From NCBI RefSeq assembly GCF_003987045.1, contig NZ_PIPZ01000001.1:1107545-1171544 (forward strand): 64,000 nucleotides of DNA. The letters are read 5' to 3'. Source of the DNA: Pseudidiomarina marina. Lineage in GTDB: Bacteria > Pseudomonadota > Gammaproteobacteria > Enterobacterales > Alteromonadaceae. The position numbers and the translations under genes are program-made. Below, one piece after another: positions 46,068 through 56,183 of this stretch; the stretch's first letter is position 1; the number at the start of each line of letters is the position of its first letter. The notes below the pieces were generated by a model that saw only the letters and a program-made list of their open reading frames with translations, was not told the DNA's origin and made no database searches.

Positions 46068-48760
46068 AGTTCCTCTAGCGGCACTGGGCGGCCGAAGTAG
46101 AATCCTTGCATGTAGTTACAGCCAAGCTCGGTAACAAATTCGGCTTGTTGTGGGGTTTCGACGCCCTCAGCAACCACCGCGAAATCGAGACTCTGCGCAA
46201 TTTTAATCACCGAGCCAATCAACACACGGTCTGAACGATGCGTACGAATACCGGCAATGAAGCTACGGTCAATTTTCACTTTATCTACTGGCAAGCGTTT
46301 TAAGTAACTCAACGATGAGAAACCGGTACCAAAATCATCCAATGAAATCGTAATGTTCTTGTTCCGCAGATTCTGCAGAACTTCCACTGCGTAATCCGTA
46401 TTTTCCATCAAAATGCTTTCGGTTAGCTCAAGCTCTAGCCACTCCGGCTTACACCCGGTTTCTTCCAGCGTTTGTTCTAAGAACGGCGTAAATTCAGTAC
46501 GATTAAAGTGCAACGTCGACAAGTTTACCGCCATCTTGCATGGCCCATGCTCTTGCAACTTCACCGCGGCCTCGCAAGCGCGACGGAACACCCACTCGCT
46601 GAGCGGAATAATCTGTCCAGTCATTTCAGCCAGCGGAATAAACTCGGTTGGCGAAATAAACTTGCCAGGCTCACGTTCCCAGCGCAATAACGCCTCGTAA
46701 CCAATGGTCGCGCCATCGTTACAGCGGACAATTGGCTGATAATGCAGTGTTAGCTGATTCTTCTCAATCGCTTCTTGCAGGCTCGAACGCATCGCCGCCG
46801 ATGACTTAAACTGCAAGCTCATGCTGTCTTGATAAATCTGCACGTGGTTATGGCCCTGACGTTTCGCCTGGTGCATCGCCATATCCGCGCGTTGAATCAA
46901 CTCAAGCGGTGCGTATTGATCTTCGGTTTGATGCGCCACACCAATACTCGCAGTCAGATAAATCTTATGATGCATAATGCGATAAGGCTGGGCGACAGCA
47001 CTGAGAATCTTACTGGTTAATTCCGCCACCGCTTCTTCATTTTCGTGCATGTTCTGCGTCACTATTAAGAATTCATCGCCGCCAAAACGCGCCAACATGC
47101 CACGATTACCAACAATATTGCTTAATCGCTGCGCCAGCACCTGAAGTAAGCGGTCACCCACCTGTAACCCCAAGCTATCGTTGATCAGCGTAAACCCATC
47201 GAGGTCAATGAACAGCGCGGTTAAATCACGCTGCTTATGGAATCTATCCGCAATCATGCGCTCAATGGTGGTGCGATTATACAATCCGGTTAACGCATCA
47301 TGCTCAGCTTGGAAACGCAGCTGACGCCCCTGCACCACGAGCTCGCGGTTACGCTCAATGGTAAGTGCCGAGAACAGCACAATGGCAATGCCAGCAAAGG
47401 TCACTAACGTTTGTAAATTCGCTCGCCCTTGCATTTCCTTGAGGTCATACATGTAAGAATAAATTGGCGTGCCGCTCGTAAATTCTGTCTGAAGCGCACT
47501 TTCGTATAAAAACAATGCGCGATTCTGTAAATAATCGAGCGTGGTATCCGATACCCAGTGCCCATATTCATCAAGCAACATACCGTTCGAAATAGCGGTA
47601 TAGGTATAAATTGGTGAGCGATAAGTCAGCGCCTTGTTCGACAACATTTTCGGTACGTTCACAACCGCTAACACGCCCCAATAACCAGTTTCGTAGTTAT
47701 CATCTTTGAAATCGATAGGCACATGAATAAATAAGCGAGCGCCGGTTTCAGTACGCGAACGCGATGCCACCAGCATCTGTACTTCGCCTTTACGGGTTGG
47801 GTCAAATTGCTGCTGCAAATAACCGTCTTCCAAGTACATCTCTTTATAGGTGGTATCTTGATGCCGCGAACGCTCCCAAACCAATTCGTTTCCACGACGT
47901 AAAATCAGGCTTTCAAGAAAATCGACATCGCGTAAAACGGCCGTCATATCAAGCGACATGAGTTCGTCATGGATAGTTTGCGGATAGTTTTCCCAACGCT
48001 CGGCTAAGCGCAGCAATGTACTCACGTTTTCTTTACCTGCGGCGCGGCGAGTCAAGTTTAACCCCACGGCAGCCTCACGCCCTTTATCGCGTAATTCATT
48101 CATTTCGTTATGAAATAGAGTGACACCAATGGCAGAGGAAATGAGCAATCCAATCACCGCAACCGAGGTTGTCAAAACACTCACACACGGCAATTCGCCT
48201 TCTGTCGCTGTGCTTTGGTTCCACAGCCCAATCAGGGTGAGTAATACCAGAGCACCCGCCACTAAGCTACCGGTAGGATGACGCGCTAACAGCGGTGTTT
48301 CGGTAACAAAGTGCATCAGTAAAATAGCTGCCAACGCCAGCGCTGTCAATGCGGCAAGAATACGTTGCGCACGTATCGCAACCACGTTACGCAAGCGCAG
48401 CGCCATCCAAAGGCCAGCAATGCCCAAAGTGACATATAAACTTTGATGAATCTGGGCGTCAAAACTGTCAAACAAGCTTCCCATGAAGCCATCAACCGAC
48501 GCGATAATGGCGAGCACGGCAAACAAGCGTGAAACGCCAGATTTCCACTCTTTGCTGCTATTTAAATCGTAGGTTAATAATGCGATGCCGTTAGCCCCGG
48601 CGGCAATAAGAATGGATGAGCTAAGCGAGTGATAAAGCTGAAGCTGGGTGGGCTCCAAAAATCGATACATCAAGATCACAAAAGCAGCCATAAACAAAGC
48701 GATGCCAATCACTAGGTTTACGACCGCTTTGGCCTGCTGATCGACTTGAATTATGCGCAT
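46064..48760 (-). CDS. Membrane GGDEF-EAL cyclic-di-GMP enzyme
   Basis: An 898-aa protein. Residues 1-185 hold about six to seven TM helices, and another TM leads to a periplasmic sensor region (about 225-440), closed by a further TM (TLVTFAGIAIVLFSAL). The GGDEF domain has an intact RFGGDEF site and the EAL domain has YEALLRW, DDFGTGFSSLSYL and VAEGVETPQQ, so both activities may be retained. It controls cyclic-di-GMP in response to an unknown signal. Adjacent to the poly-gamma-glutamate operon and surface-polysaccharide genes. Confidence 0.93.
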   Translation of the reverse strand: MRIIQVDQQAKAVVNLVIGIALFMAAFVILMYRFLEPTQLQLYHSLSSSILIAAGANGIALLTYDLNSSKEWKSGVSRLFAVLAIIASVDGFMGSLFDSFDAQIHQSLYVTLGIAGLWMALRLRNVVAIRAQRILAALTALALAAILLMHFVTETPLLARHPTGSLVAGALVLLTLIGLWNQSTATEGELPCVSVLTTSVAVIGLLISSAIGVTLFHNEMNELRDKGREAAVGLNLTRRAAGKENVSTLLRLAERWENYPQTIHDELMSLDMTAVLRDVDFLESLILRRGNELVWERSRHQDTTYKEMYLEDGYLQQQFDPTRKGEVQMLVASRSRTETGARLFIHVPIDFKDDNYETGYWGVLAVVNVPKMLSNKALTYRSPIYTYTAISNGMLLDEYGHWVSDTTLDYLQNRALFLYESALQTEFTSGTPIYSYMYDLKEMQGRANLQTLVTFAGIAIVLFSALTIERNRELVVQGRQLRFQAEHDALTGLYNRTTIERMIADRFHKQRDLTALFIDLDGFTLINDSLGLQVGDRLLQVLAQRLSNIVGNRGMLARFGGDEFLIVTQNMHENEEAVAELTSKILSAVAQPYRIMHHKIYLTASIGVAHQTEDQYAPLELIQRADMAMHQAKRQGHNHVQIYQDSMSLQFKSSAAMRSSLQEAIEKNQLTLHYQPIVRCNDGATIGYEALLRWEREPGKFISPTEFIPLAEMTGQIIPLSEWVFRRACEAAVKLQEHGPCKMAVNLSTLHFNRTEFTPFLEQTLEETGCKPEWLELELTESILMENTDYAVEVLQNLRNKNITISLDDFGTGFSSLSYLKRLPVDKVKIDRSFIAGIRTHRSDRVLIGSVIKIAQSLDFAVVAEGVETPQQAEFVTELGCNYMQGFYFGRPVPLEEL

Positions 48761-48857
48761 TCCCCGCCTCTGTTTTCTTATTGTTGTTATGACCCCAATA
48801 TAACCACAACAAAAACAGAATGACTAGCGTAGAAATGTAAATTTTGCTTGTTACCTG

Positions 48858-49145
48858 CTAGTTAGCAAACAATTGAATTTTTAGACGCTTTAGAATAGAG
48901 ATAGCGCGAGGAATGACCCACTGCTTCCCTTTACGGTCTCGAAATACCGCGTGCGTCATAATTGGTGAACGCTGCAGTTCTGCCATTGCCCGCTTGATGG
49001 CAGCGCCATTTGACTCCGCCATGGGTACACCAAGGTCGGACAACTTCTCTGTACCGTTATATAACGATATCTTTCGACGTTTACGATGCGCGCTCGTTTC
49101 AACGTGCTCAGGCTCCACTACTTGTGTCGTCTCTAGGTCACTCAA
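48858..49145 (-). CDS. Small hypothetical protein
   Basis: A 95-aa protein starting at TTG 49145 behind GGAGAG. The first 30 residues are polar and basic (AHRKRRKISLYNG). The remainder, AIKRAMAELQRSPIMTHAVFRDRKGKQWVIPRAISIL, could form a small folded domain. I do not recognise a family. It is divergent from the beta-CASP nuclease gene and lies between two unrelated genes. Confidence 0.55.
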   Translation of the reverse strand: MSDLETTQVVEPEHVETSAHRKRRKISLYNGTEKLSDLGVPMAESNGAAIKRAMAELQRSPIMTHAVFRDRKGKQWVIPRAISILKRLKIQLFAN

Positions 49146-49320
49146 TTTTCAACTCTCCATGTGACTTTTTATAATTATTTTGAAAAATGCACCAACATGT
49201 GCACTAATCGTAAAATCAATGTAAAGAATAACGTATATTTTTGAAAACAAAACCAAACATAGGTAATAGCGTTTTGTTAAATTTTATTGCTTAATTTGTT
49301 TCTTTATTTTAGGAGATAAC

Positions 49321-50703
49321 ATGGAAGTTCGTCAGCGCGTTAAACATCATGGTGCACATCAAGGTGTTACCGGCTCCTGCCACGAATTCGTTTTAACCGA
49401 TTCTGCCGCAATGCTTATTGATTGCGGTCAATTTCAAGGCGGCGATGTGGCCGATTTCTCGATTGAAAGCGACACAGTAAGTCGCATCCAAGAAATTGAC
49501 TTCCCGATTGACCATCTTGTTGGGCTGGTAATCACTCACTGTCACATTGACCACGTGGGTCGTTTGCCGAGCTTAATGGCTGCCGGCTTTCGCCGCCCCA
49601 TCTATTGCACCCCCGCTACCGCGGTGCTGTTGCCAATCGTTTTGGCCGACGCGATGAAGATCACCCGCTTTCCGCACGCCGCTAAAGTATTAAGTGGGGT
49701 GCAGTCCTTACTCCGACCCCTCCCTCTTGATCGCTGGCTGGCGTTAGAGCAAGGCTGGCGGCTTCGTCTGCGCAACGCCGGACATATTATGGGTTCGGCC
49801 TATGTTGAGTTTGAGCAAATGGTTGAGGTTGGTGTGCACGAACACCCCGTGCGCGTGGTATTTTCTGGCGACTTAGGCTGTAAGAATACGCCGCTACTGC
49901 GCGATCCAACCCCGTTGGAATACGCAGATTTTCTGGTGTTGGAAAGCACCTACGGCGATCGTTTTCACGAAGATCGCAGCACGCGCCAACAACGCTTGAA
50001 AGATGTGATTGAACGCGCTTATGCCGACGGTGGCACAGTACTGATTCCGGCGTTTAGTATTGGCCGTACGCAAGAATTATTGTACGAAATTGAAGATATC
50101 ATGCACCAAGACCCCGACTGGCGCACCATGACGGTAATATTGGATTCGCCACTGGCAAGCCAGTACACCAAACAATATCGGCGCTTGAAGACATTGTGGG
50201 ACGAAGAAGCGAAAGAGCGCTTAGCGGATGACCGCCATCCACTGAACTTTGAACGTCTCCATGTTGTAGAAAGTCACGAGCAACATATGCAAATTGTCGA
50301 TTTGCTACGCGACAGCGGCGAGCCAGCCATTGTGTTGGCTGCCAGCGGCATGTGTAGCGGCGGACGTATCGTGAATTACTTGAAGGCTTTGTTAGGCGAT
50401 TCGCGTACCGACGTTGTTTTTGTTGGTTATCAAGCCGAAGGCACGCCGGGGCGACAAATTCAGGACTATGGCCCGCGCGGTGGTTATGTGATTTTGGATC
50501 ATGAGCGCTACGACATTCGTGCGCAAGTGCATACGCTTGGTGGTTATAGTGCGCATGCTGACCAGAAAGAATTATTGGAGTTTTTGCAGACCACCGTGGG
50601 TTCGGTGCGTGATATGCGGTTAGTGCATGGCGAAGCTGGGGCTAAAGAGGTGTTGGCCAAGGCGATAGAGCGATCTGGGTTGATTACTGGTTCCGTGATT
50701 TGA
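49321..50703 (+). CDS. Beta-CASP metallo-beta-lactamase-fold RNA nuclease-like protein
   Basis: A 460-aa cytoplasmic protein with the MBL motif THCHIDHVGR, then GHIMGSAYVEFE and FSGDLG, a beta-CASP domain with IPAFSIGRTQELLYE, and a C-terminal RNA-metabolising motif (GYSAHADQKELLEFL). It belongs to the YSH1/CPSF73-like bacterial group; members are RNA endo- or exonucleases, specificity unknown here. AGGAGATAAC precedes the ATG. A family C repeat arm lies in frame at 49696-49722 and encodes SGVQSLLRPL between two conserved motifs. Confidence 0.9.
   Translation: MEVRQRVKHHGAHQGVTGSCHEFVLTDSAAMLIDCGQFQGGDVADFSIESDTVSRIQEIDFPIDHLVGLVITHCHIDHVGRLPSLMAAGFRRPIYCTPATAVLLPIVLADAMKITRFPHAAKVLSGVQSLLRPLPLDRWLALEQGWRLRLRNAGHIMGSAYVEFEQMVEVGVHEHPVRVVFSGDLGCKNTPLLRDPTPLEYADFLVLESTYGDRFHEDRSTRQQRLKDVIERAYADGGTVLIPAFSIGRTQELLYEIEDIMHQDPDWRTMTVILDSPLASQYTKQYRRLKTLWDEEAKERLADDRHPLNFERLHVVESHEQHMQIVDLLRDSGEPAIVLAASGMCSGGRIVNYLKALLGDSRTDVVFVGYQAEGTPGRQIQDYGPRGGYVILDHERYDIRAQVHTLGGYSAHADQKELLEFLQTTVGSVRDMRLVHGEAGAKEVLAKAIERSGLITGSVI
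49696..49722. repeat. Family C repeat arm inside a coding sequence
   Basis: GGGGTGCAGTCCTTACTCCG and the following ACCC are identical to the left arm of the intergenic copy at 56014-56070. Only the left half is present. Confidence 0.8.
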
Positions 50704-50712
50704 GCAGGACGT

Positions 50713-50738
50713 GGGGTGCAGTCCTTGGACTGCACCCC
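50713..50738. repeat. Family C repeat, short palindromic form
   Basis: A perfect 26-bp palindrome made of GGGGTGCAGTCC, TT and the inverted GGACTGCACCCC, 10 bp after the nuclease stop codon. Confidence 0.9.
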
Positions 50739-50768
50739 TCTTCGGGGGTACTCTCCTTAATATTCGCC

Positions 50769-51788
50769 TTAAGCTGCACCCTTATAACCATTCGGGTTTT
50801 GCGATTGCCAGCGCCAGGCGTCGGTCATCATGGTGGCAAGGTCGCGTCTTGCTTCCCAACCAAGAGATTCGCGCGCATACGACGGGTCGGCGTAACACAC
50901 GGCGATATCGCCAGGGCGACGTTGCACAATCTGATACGGCACTTGTCGACCAGATGCCTGTTCAAAGGCATGCACCATATCCAACACCGAATAACCATTG
51001 CCAGTACCAAGATTGACCGCCTCGAAACCCGTCGCCTTTTGCAGTTTATCGAGTGCTGCCAAATGGCCGAGGGCTAAATCAACCACATGAATATAATCGC
51101 GAACGCCGGTACCATCTTTGGTTGGATAGTCGTCACCGTAAACGCTCAATTGCTGCAAGCGTCCCACTGCTACCTGCGCAATGTAAGGTAGCAAGTTGTT
51201 GGGAATGTCATTCGGATCTTCGCCAATCAGTCCCGATTCATGGGCGCCAACCGGATTAAAATAACGCAAAACAATGGCCGACCATTGCGGATCAGCCACG
51301 CAAAGGTCCGCGAGCATGCGCTCGACCATATACTTGGAAGTGCCGTAAGGGTTTGTCGTGCCACCGGTAGGAAAATCTTCACGAATTGGCATCGTTGCAG
51401 GGTCGCCATACACCGTCGCGGACGAACTAAATACAATGCGTTTCACGTTATGCTCAGCCATCACCTGTAGCAAAATCATCGTGCCAGTAACGTTGTTCTC
51501 GTAGTACTCAAGTGGCTTAGAAACGCTCTCACCCACAGCCTTCAAACCAGCAAAATGCACCACCGCAGTAATATCGTTCTCAGCGAAAATGCGTTGTAGC
51601 AATTCACCATCGCGAATGTCTCCTTCCACGCAGGTTACATCCTTGCCAGTAATTTGCGTGACGCGCTGCAAGCTCTCCAACGAGCTATTACAGAAATTGT
51701 CGTACACCAACACGTCGTGGCCAGCTTGCAACAGCTCGACCACCGTATGCGAACCAATGTAGCCCGCACCACCAGTCACCAAAATCAT
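50769..51788 (-). CDS. galE: UDP-glucose 4-epimerase
   Basis: GalE interconverts UDP-glucose and UDP-galactose. ATG 51788 follows AGGAG and gives [20 protein letters not shown] with the NAD-binding GGAGYIG; 339 aa, as usual. The catalytic serine and YGTSKYMVE (Tyr and Lys) are present, with [10 protein letters not shown] just before. It lies downstream of the polysaccharide dehydratase gene and probably feeds galactose-type precursors into surface polysaccharide. Family C palindromes flank both ends. Confidence 0.96.
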   Translation of the reverse strand: MILVTGGAGYIGSHTVVELLQAGHDVLVYDNFCNSSLESLQRVTQITGKDVTCVEGDIRDGELLQRIFAENDITAVVHFAGLKAVGESVSKPLEYYENNVTGTMILLQVMAEHNVKRIVFSSSATVYGDPATMPIREDFPTGGTTNPYGTSKYMVERMLADLCVADPQWSAIVLRYFNPVGAHESGLIGEDPNDIPNNLLPYIAQVAVGRLQQLSVYGDDYPTKDGTGVRDYIHVVDLALGHLAALDKLQKATGFEAVNLGTGNGYSVLDMVHAFEQASGRQVPYQIVQRRPGDIAVCYADPSYARESLGWEARRDLATMMTDAWRWQSQNPNGYKGAA

Positions 51789-51808
51789 TCCCAACTCCTG
51801 TGTTAAGT

Positions 51809-51882
51809 GGGGTGCAGTCCAAGGACTGCACCCCTCCTCTTAGCTCGAAGAAGTATACAGGTGCAGTCCTTGGACTGCACCC
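51809..51882. repeat. Two family C palindromes in tandem
   Basis: A perfect 26-bp copy at 51809-51834 (with AA in the centre) and a second, slightly shortened copy at 51860-51882 (with TT in the centre), separated by 25 bp. They occupy the galE-dehydratase gap. Confidence 0.88.
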
Positions 51883-51890
51883 CTCTTAAC

Positions 51891-53788
51891 TTATAAAAGA
51901 GGGCGGGCGAGTAAATCGTTGACGTGATCTTCGGTGGGCATATAGCCACAGGGAGCCTGCAATAAAAGAGTGCGGATGGTGTCATACAATGCATGCTCAC
52001 AGGCATTTTCGAGTAGTTGCAGCAAATCGTGCATCGCTGTCCACGACATGTAATCTTCCTGCGCCTGCATGATGCGCGGGTGCGCACACGGCACTACATT
52101 ATCGCCAATCAACAACTCTTCAAAGAGCTTCTCGCCGGGGCGCAAGCCAGTAAAACTAATCTCAATATCGCCATCTGGATTGTCACGCGAGCGCAGTTCA
52201 AGTCCCGACAGGTTAATCATCTTTTTCGCCATATCGACAATGCGCACCGGCTCACCCATATCCAATACGAACACTGCTCCGGTCGAACCCATAGTGCCCG
52301 CCTGTATCACCAACTGCGCCGCTTCAGGAATCGTCATAAAATAACGGGTAATATCTGGATGCGTCACCGTCACCGGCCCACCGTTTTCAATCTGTTGCTT
52401 AAACAGCGGAACCACCGAACCCGATGAACCCAGCACATTGCCGAATCGCACCATGCAAAAACGCGTCAACACATCTTCGCGCGCAGCCAACGACTGCAAC
52501 ACAAGCTCTGCTAGGCGTTTCGTCGTGCCCATCACGTTCGTAGGCCGCACCGCTTTATCCGTTGAAATCAGCACAAACTGCTCAACCCGTGCGTTAATCG
52601 CCGCTTCAGCCGTCGCCCAAGTGCCAAACACGTTATTGCGCACGCCTTCAACCATATTAAATTCCACCAGCGGCACGTGCTTATAGGCCGCCGCATGGTA
52701 AACCGTCTGCACCTTGAACGCTTTCATAATGCCTTCAACGCGCGTCTGATTTTGCACGGACCCCATCATTGGGAAGATATCAAGGCTGACACCGTGGCGG
52801 TCACATAACTGACGTAGCTCGCGGTCAATCGCGTACAAACTGTATTCGCTTAACTCAAACAACACCAACGCGCGCGGCTTTTGCAAGATGATCTGGCGGC
52901 ACAACTCAGAACCAATTGAACCTCCAGCGCCCGTTACCATCACGACCTTTTCGCGAATGTGCTTTTGCATCAATGTAGTATCCGGCGCCACCGGATCGCG
53001 CCCCAACAAGTCTTCAATGTTGACGTCTTGTAAGCTATCAATGGAGATATCGCCGTTCACCATGTCGGCCATGCCGGGAATGGTTTGCACGCGAATATTC
53101 AAAGGTTGCAGAGATTCAAGAATTTGCTTACGCACTGAGCGAGAGGCTGACGGTAACGCTAAGAGAATACGTTCGATTTGACCACTTTTTACCGCATCTT
53201 CCACTTGCGACGGGTCAATGACTGGAATACCGAGAATGGTCGTGCGTTGTAATGTTCGATCATCGTCGACGAACACCACCGGATGAAACTGCTCACCGTT
53301 CATCAGAGCCTGCGCCAGCTGTCGGCCAGCCGAGCCTGCACCGTAAATAAGCACGCGGCGCTTCCGACGACTCACCATGCGATGGTAAATCTCACGCATA
53401 ATCAGACGACTTCCGCCAATCATCAGCAGTGCCATCAAGCCGTAATTGGCCACCGCGTGCCCAGGGAAATCAAGCTGTAGCATGGTACGTAGTGCCCACA
53501 GCCACAGCGTAGAGACAAAACGCCAACTAACACCGAACCTAGCGCACGGAAGCTGACATAACGTACCACCGCACGATACAGCCCCAGCTTCGTGAACACC
53601 GCCAGCGAACCGATGGTTAACGCCACATACAAAAACGCCCAGCGCAATAAATCGCTCGGCGGCTGGTATAAATATGCCAACACGTGCGCAACAATCAACG
53701 CAACCAAGATGGCAATTGCATCAGCAAGCAAGCTCACCAAGCGCTTCATAGAGCGCGGTAGCTGCAGTACGGGCATTAAGAATTTCAC
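51891..53788 (-). pseudogene. FlaA1/WbpM/CapD-type nucleotide-sugar dehydratase-epimerase, split by a frameshift near 53510
   Basis: A membrane-anchored UDP-sugar 4,6-dehydratase of surface-polysaccharide synthesis, read in two frames. The N-terminal part (53435-53788) holds three to four TM helices and the main part (51891-53483) has RRVLIYGAGSAGRQ, VMVTGAGGSIGSELCRQI, YHAAAYKHVPLVE, LISTDKAVRPTNVMG and a C-terminal extension. The frames join as ...VLVSTLWLWALRTM if one base is restored near 53510, where the sequence reads TTTTGTCTC. The single-base loss could be real or a sequencing error. Probably ~630 aa when intact. Confidence 0.87.
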
Positions 53789-53886
53789 GCTAAAACAACA
53801 ACCTTGTACAAAATAATTCCGTTTTGTTAAGTTTTTTTAATACCAAAGCAACAGAATTATAACTGTGTTAAGGAATTGTAGCAATA

Positions 53887-53955
53887 GTAGCCCGGCGTTC
53901 TACGCCGGGTGGCGCGAAGCGCCGTAAGTGGGGTGCAGTCCAAGGACTGCACCCC
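53887..53955. repeat. Family D hairpin followed by a family C palindrome
   Basis: GTAGCCCGGCG...CGCCGGG at 53887-53923, then the perfect 26-bp family C palindrome at 53930-53955, 8 bp before the next gene's stop codon. Confidence 0.85.
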
Positions 53956-53962
53956 TCCTTAT

Positions 53963-54808
53963 TCAAAATAGGCGGATGGTACGCGGGAGTTCTTCGGCGG
54001 TAACTAAACTATCTTTCAACACAACATGCTCAATGCGCGTGATCTCCTCCTGAATCTTAGCTCTATCCGCGTCAGCGAGAGGATATCGTTGTGCTAAGTG
54101 AAGCGACTCAAGTGCATACTTCCAGCTCTTTACAGATTCAGCGATACCCGCCGCTCGCAAAGCCGCAGGGAAATAGCCTGACAGTGCCGCCTCGCGGTAA
54201 AAGGTGAAGGCTACATTCGTATCGCGCTCCGCAATCTTTCCTTCATCGTACAATTCCGCGTACGCAAATGCTCCCGCTGGGTGCTTATAGTTGGTTGCAG
54301 AAGCTAGGTAGTTGTACCCAAGGTTGCCGGCCTCAACTTCACCGGTATCCCGCGCCTGCTGCACAAAATAAGCACCTAACAGATATCTGGCCGTCACCAC
54401 ATCGGCCAACTCATTACTAATTGGGGTAAACGAATTCTCCGGTGCTGGGCAGTCCGCTTCTGATCTGCAAAAGGTCAATATCTCATGCACACGTGCTTCC
54501 GCCGCTTTATCGCCGCGAACCGCTTGAAGGACAATATCGTAATTTCGTAGCCACGAATCTGTCCAATGCTGGGCAACATGTGCGCCCATTGGCGTCGAAG
54601 CTTCCTTATCACCAAGTGCCGCAATAACCGATTTACTTCCCATTTCGCCAGAGACTGAACTCGACTTCTCCGCAGCCGAGGCATGCCAAGGCAGACGCTC
54701 GGGTAGTAGTCCAAAATCTTTCAACAGGCCCACCGTAAACAGTAACGCAACCGCACCTACTGGCACGCCGACAAAGCCCCATAACACCCATTTTTTGCTT
54801 GTGCTCAC
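53963..54808 (-). CDS. Membrane-anchored Sel1/TPR-like protein of unknown function
   Basis: A 281-aa protein with one N-terminal TM (VLWGFVGVPVGAVALLFTVGLL) and a helical extracytoplasmic domain. Short repeats such as GAFAYAELYDEGKIAERDTNVAFTFYREAALSGYFPAALRAAG follow the Sel1 pattern (degenerate). Two cysteines (FCRSEADCP) could form a disulfide. Its ATG overlaps the stop of the upstream gene by 4 bp, so the two form an operon. No specific function is recognised. Confidence 0.7.
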   Translation of the reverse strand: MSTSKKWVLWGFVGVPVGAVALLFTVGLLKDFGLLPERLPWHASAAEKSSSVSGEMGSKSVIAALGDKEASTPMGAHVAQHWTDSWLRNYDIVLQAVRGDKAAEARVHEILTFCRSEADCPAPENSFTPISNELADVVTARYLLGAYFVQQARDTGEVEAGNLGYNYLASATNYKHPAGAFAYAELYDEGKIAERDTNVAFTFYREAALSGYFPAALRAAGIAESVKSWKYALESLHLAQRYPLADADRAKIQEEITRIEHVVLKDSLVTAEELPRTIRLF

Positions 54809-55950
54809 AAGTTGAACCTCTCACAAAATGTATTGTTACTTCTGCCTTTGCAGACCAAATCGTATTCGGCACGAAACAATGAAATATTGCATTCGCTTCG
54901 ACGCATTTGGTTGTAATCTTTCAACGAACGCAGATCACGGTCAACATACCCGCGTTCGCGCAACAAATCGCGTCGCTCTTGCTCGAGTCGACTAAACTGC
55001 CCACTTCGCGCATAACTTTCCAAAGCCCCTTCATGGGTACCACGCACCGTGCCTCGCGTATTTCGCAACACGTTGATGTCGCCCTCAACATCATCCAATT
55101 GACTATCAATTGATCGCAATTGCCGACTCAAGCTAGAACGGCGACGCTCGATATTCTCGAGATCGTCCGCGCACTGCCGAGCTTGCTCTACAACATTGTC
55201 GCGAACCTTCGAAGTTTGTGGTTTTGGGGTAGGCGCTGACGCTGAAGTCATCGATGCCTTGCGCTGTGCCAGCACGTTATCCAGTGGATAGCCGAGTTCG
55301 CGTAAATTCGAGTGAATAGTATTCACATAAGGTTCATACTGATTCTCTACGTCGCGAAGCAGCTCAAACGCTTGCTTAAAAACATCCAGCGCGGCTTGCG
55401 ACGAACCGATGGAACGGTAATGCAAACCCAGTTCAATTCCCGATTTTAAATGCCCGCGCTCTAATGCACTTTGTAGCAACTGCGCGCCATACTCTGGGTC
55501 TTTCGCTACAATGCCGCCACGAAGAAATTGTCGCCCCAAAGCGTAAGTGCTTGGCGCATAGGTTAAGTTATTGGCGAAGGTGTGAAGTCGTACAAAAAGT
55601 GTCGGATTACGCTCTAGCCCAGCTTGCTCTGACTTGTCGAGAAACAGCTCCGCTAAATTCGCCGCTGCTACCGCAGCTTCACGTTGCTGTTGCGTCGGGC
55701 GTACACCACGGCTCGCAAGCGGGCCTTTGCATTCCGCGCTGGCTAAACATTTCTTCACAAGACTGTTGAGTTTAGCAATTGCGTGAACTTCACCGCGCTC
55801 AGCCGGATCCGTCAATTGCCACAACATCAATTCTTCAAGTTTCCAAAAGCCCGGCTCAGACTCGAACATTTGGTTGGTCTGGGCGTTCGCTGTGTCAGCC
55901 ATTGCCGACACCAGCACCGCTATTATTAGTAGGTTGCGCATGAGCGTCAT
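54805..55950 (-). CDS. Exported Sel1-like/coiled-coil protein of unknown function
   Basis: A 381-aa protein with a signal peptide (LLIIAVLVSAMADTANA). The middle (residues 110-210) has Sel1/TPR-like helices (GAQLLQSALERGHLKSGIELGLHYR). Residues about 260-350 form a coiled coil rich in Arg, Glu and Ser (ENIERRRSSLSRQLRSIDSQLDDVEGDINVL). The C-terminus has several cysteines (SECNISLF, CKGRSNNTFCERF). Paralogue-like in style to the following gene, with which it is translationally coupled. Function unknown. Confidence 0.7.
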   Translation of the reverse strand: MTLMRNLLIIAVLVSAMADTANAQTNQMFESEPGFWKLEELMLWQLTDPAERGEVHAIAKLNSLVKKCLASAECKGPLASRGVRPTQQQREAAVAAANLAELFLDKSEQAGLERNPTLFVRLHTFANNLTYAPSTYALGRQFLRGGIVAKDPEYGAQLLQSALERGHLKSGIELGLHYRSIGSSQAALDVFKQAFELLRDVENQYEPYVNTIHSNLRELGYPLDNVLAQRKASMTSASAPTPKPQTSKVRDNVVEQARQCADDLENIERRRSSLSRQLRSIDSQLDDVEGDINVLRNTRGTVRGTHEGALESYARSGQFSRLEQERRDLLRERGYVDRDLRSLKDYNQMRRSECNISLFRAEYDLVCKGRSNNTFCERFNL

Positions 55951-56013
55951 CTCACAATAGAACCCTTACAAAGGGTAACCTTTGAAAATTATGCCGCCCT
56001 CGCCCAGTTGTCA

Positions 56014-56070
56014 AGGTGGGGTGCAGTCCTTACTCCGACCCAGGGGCGGAGAAAGGACTGCACCCCACCT
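56014..56070. repeat. Family C repeat, long form
   Basis: AGGTGGGGTGCAGTCCTTAC...and its inverted copy ending CACCCCACCT, 57 bp, with a short CGACCCAGGGGCG centre. It precedes the hipA-like gene. Confidence 0.88.
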
Positions 56071-56183
56071 CCCGCCTACCATATCAGACAATTTCTTCGT
56101 AATCTGCATTTTCCGCATGCTTTAATAGACATGTTTTTGACAAAACCACCAATTAGGTCTATTTTGTTAGACAGGAATTCAAT

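Noticed and set aside
51809..51882. Family C palindromes as intrinsic terminators of galE or the dehydratase
   Set aside because: The stems are strong but no T run follows on either strand; they also occur inside coding sequences.
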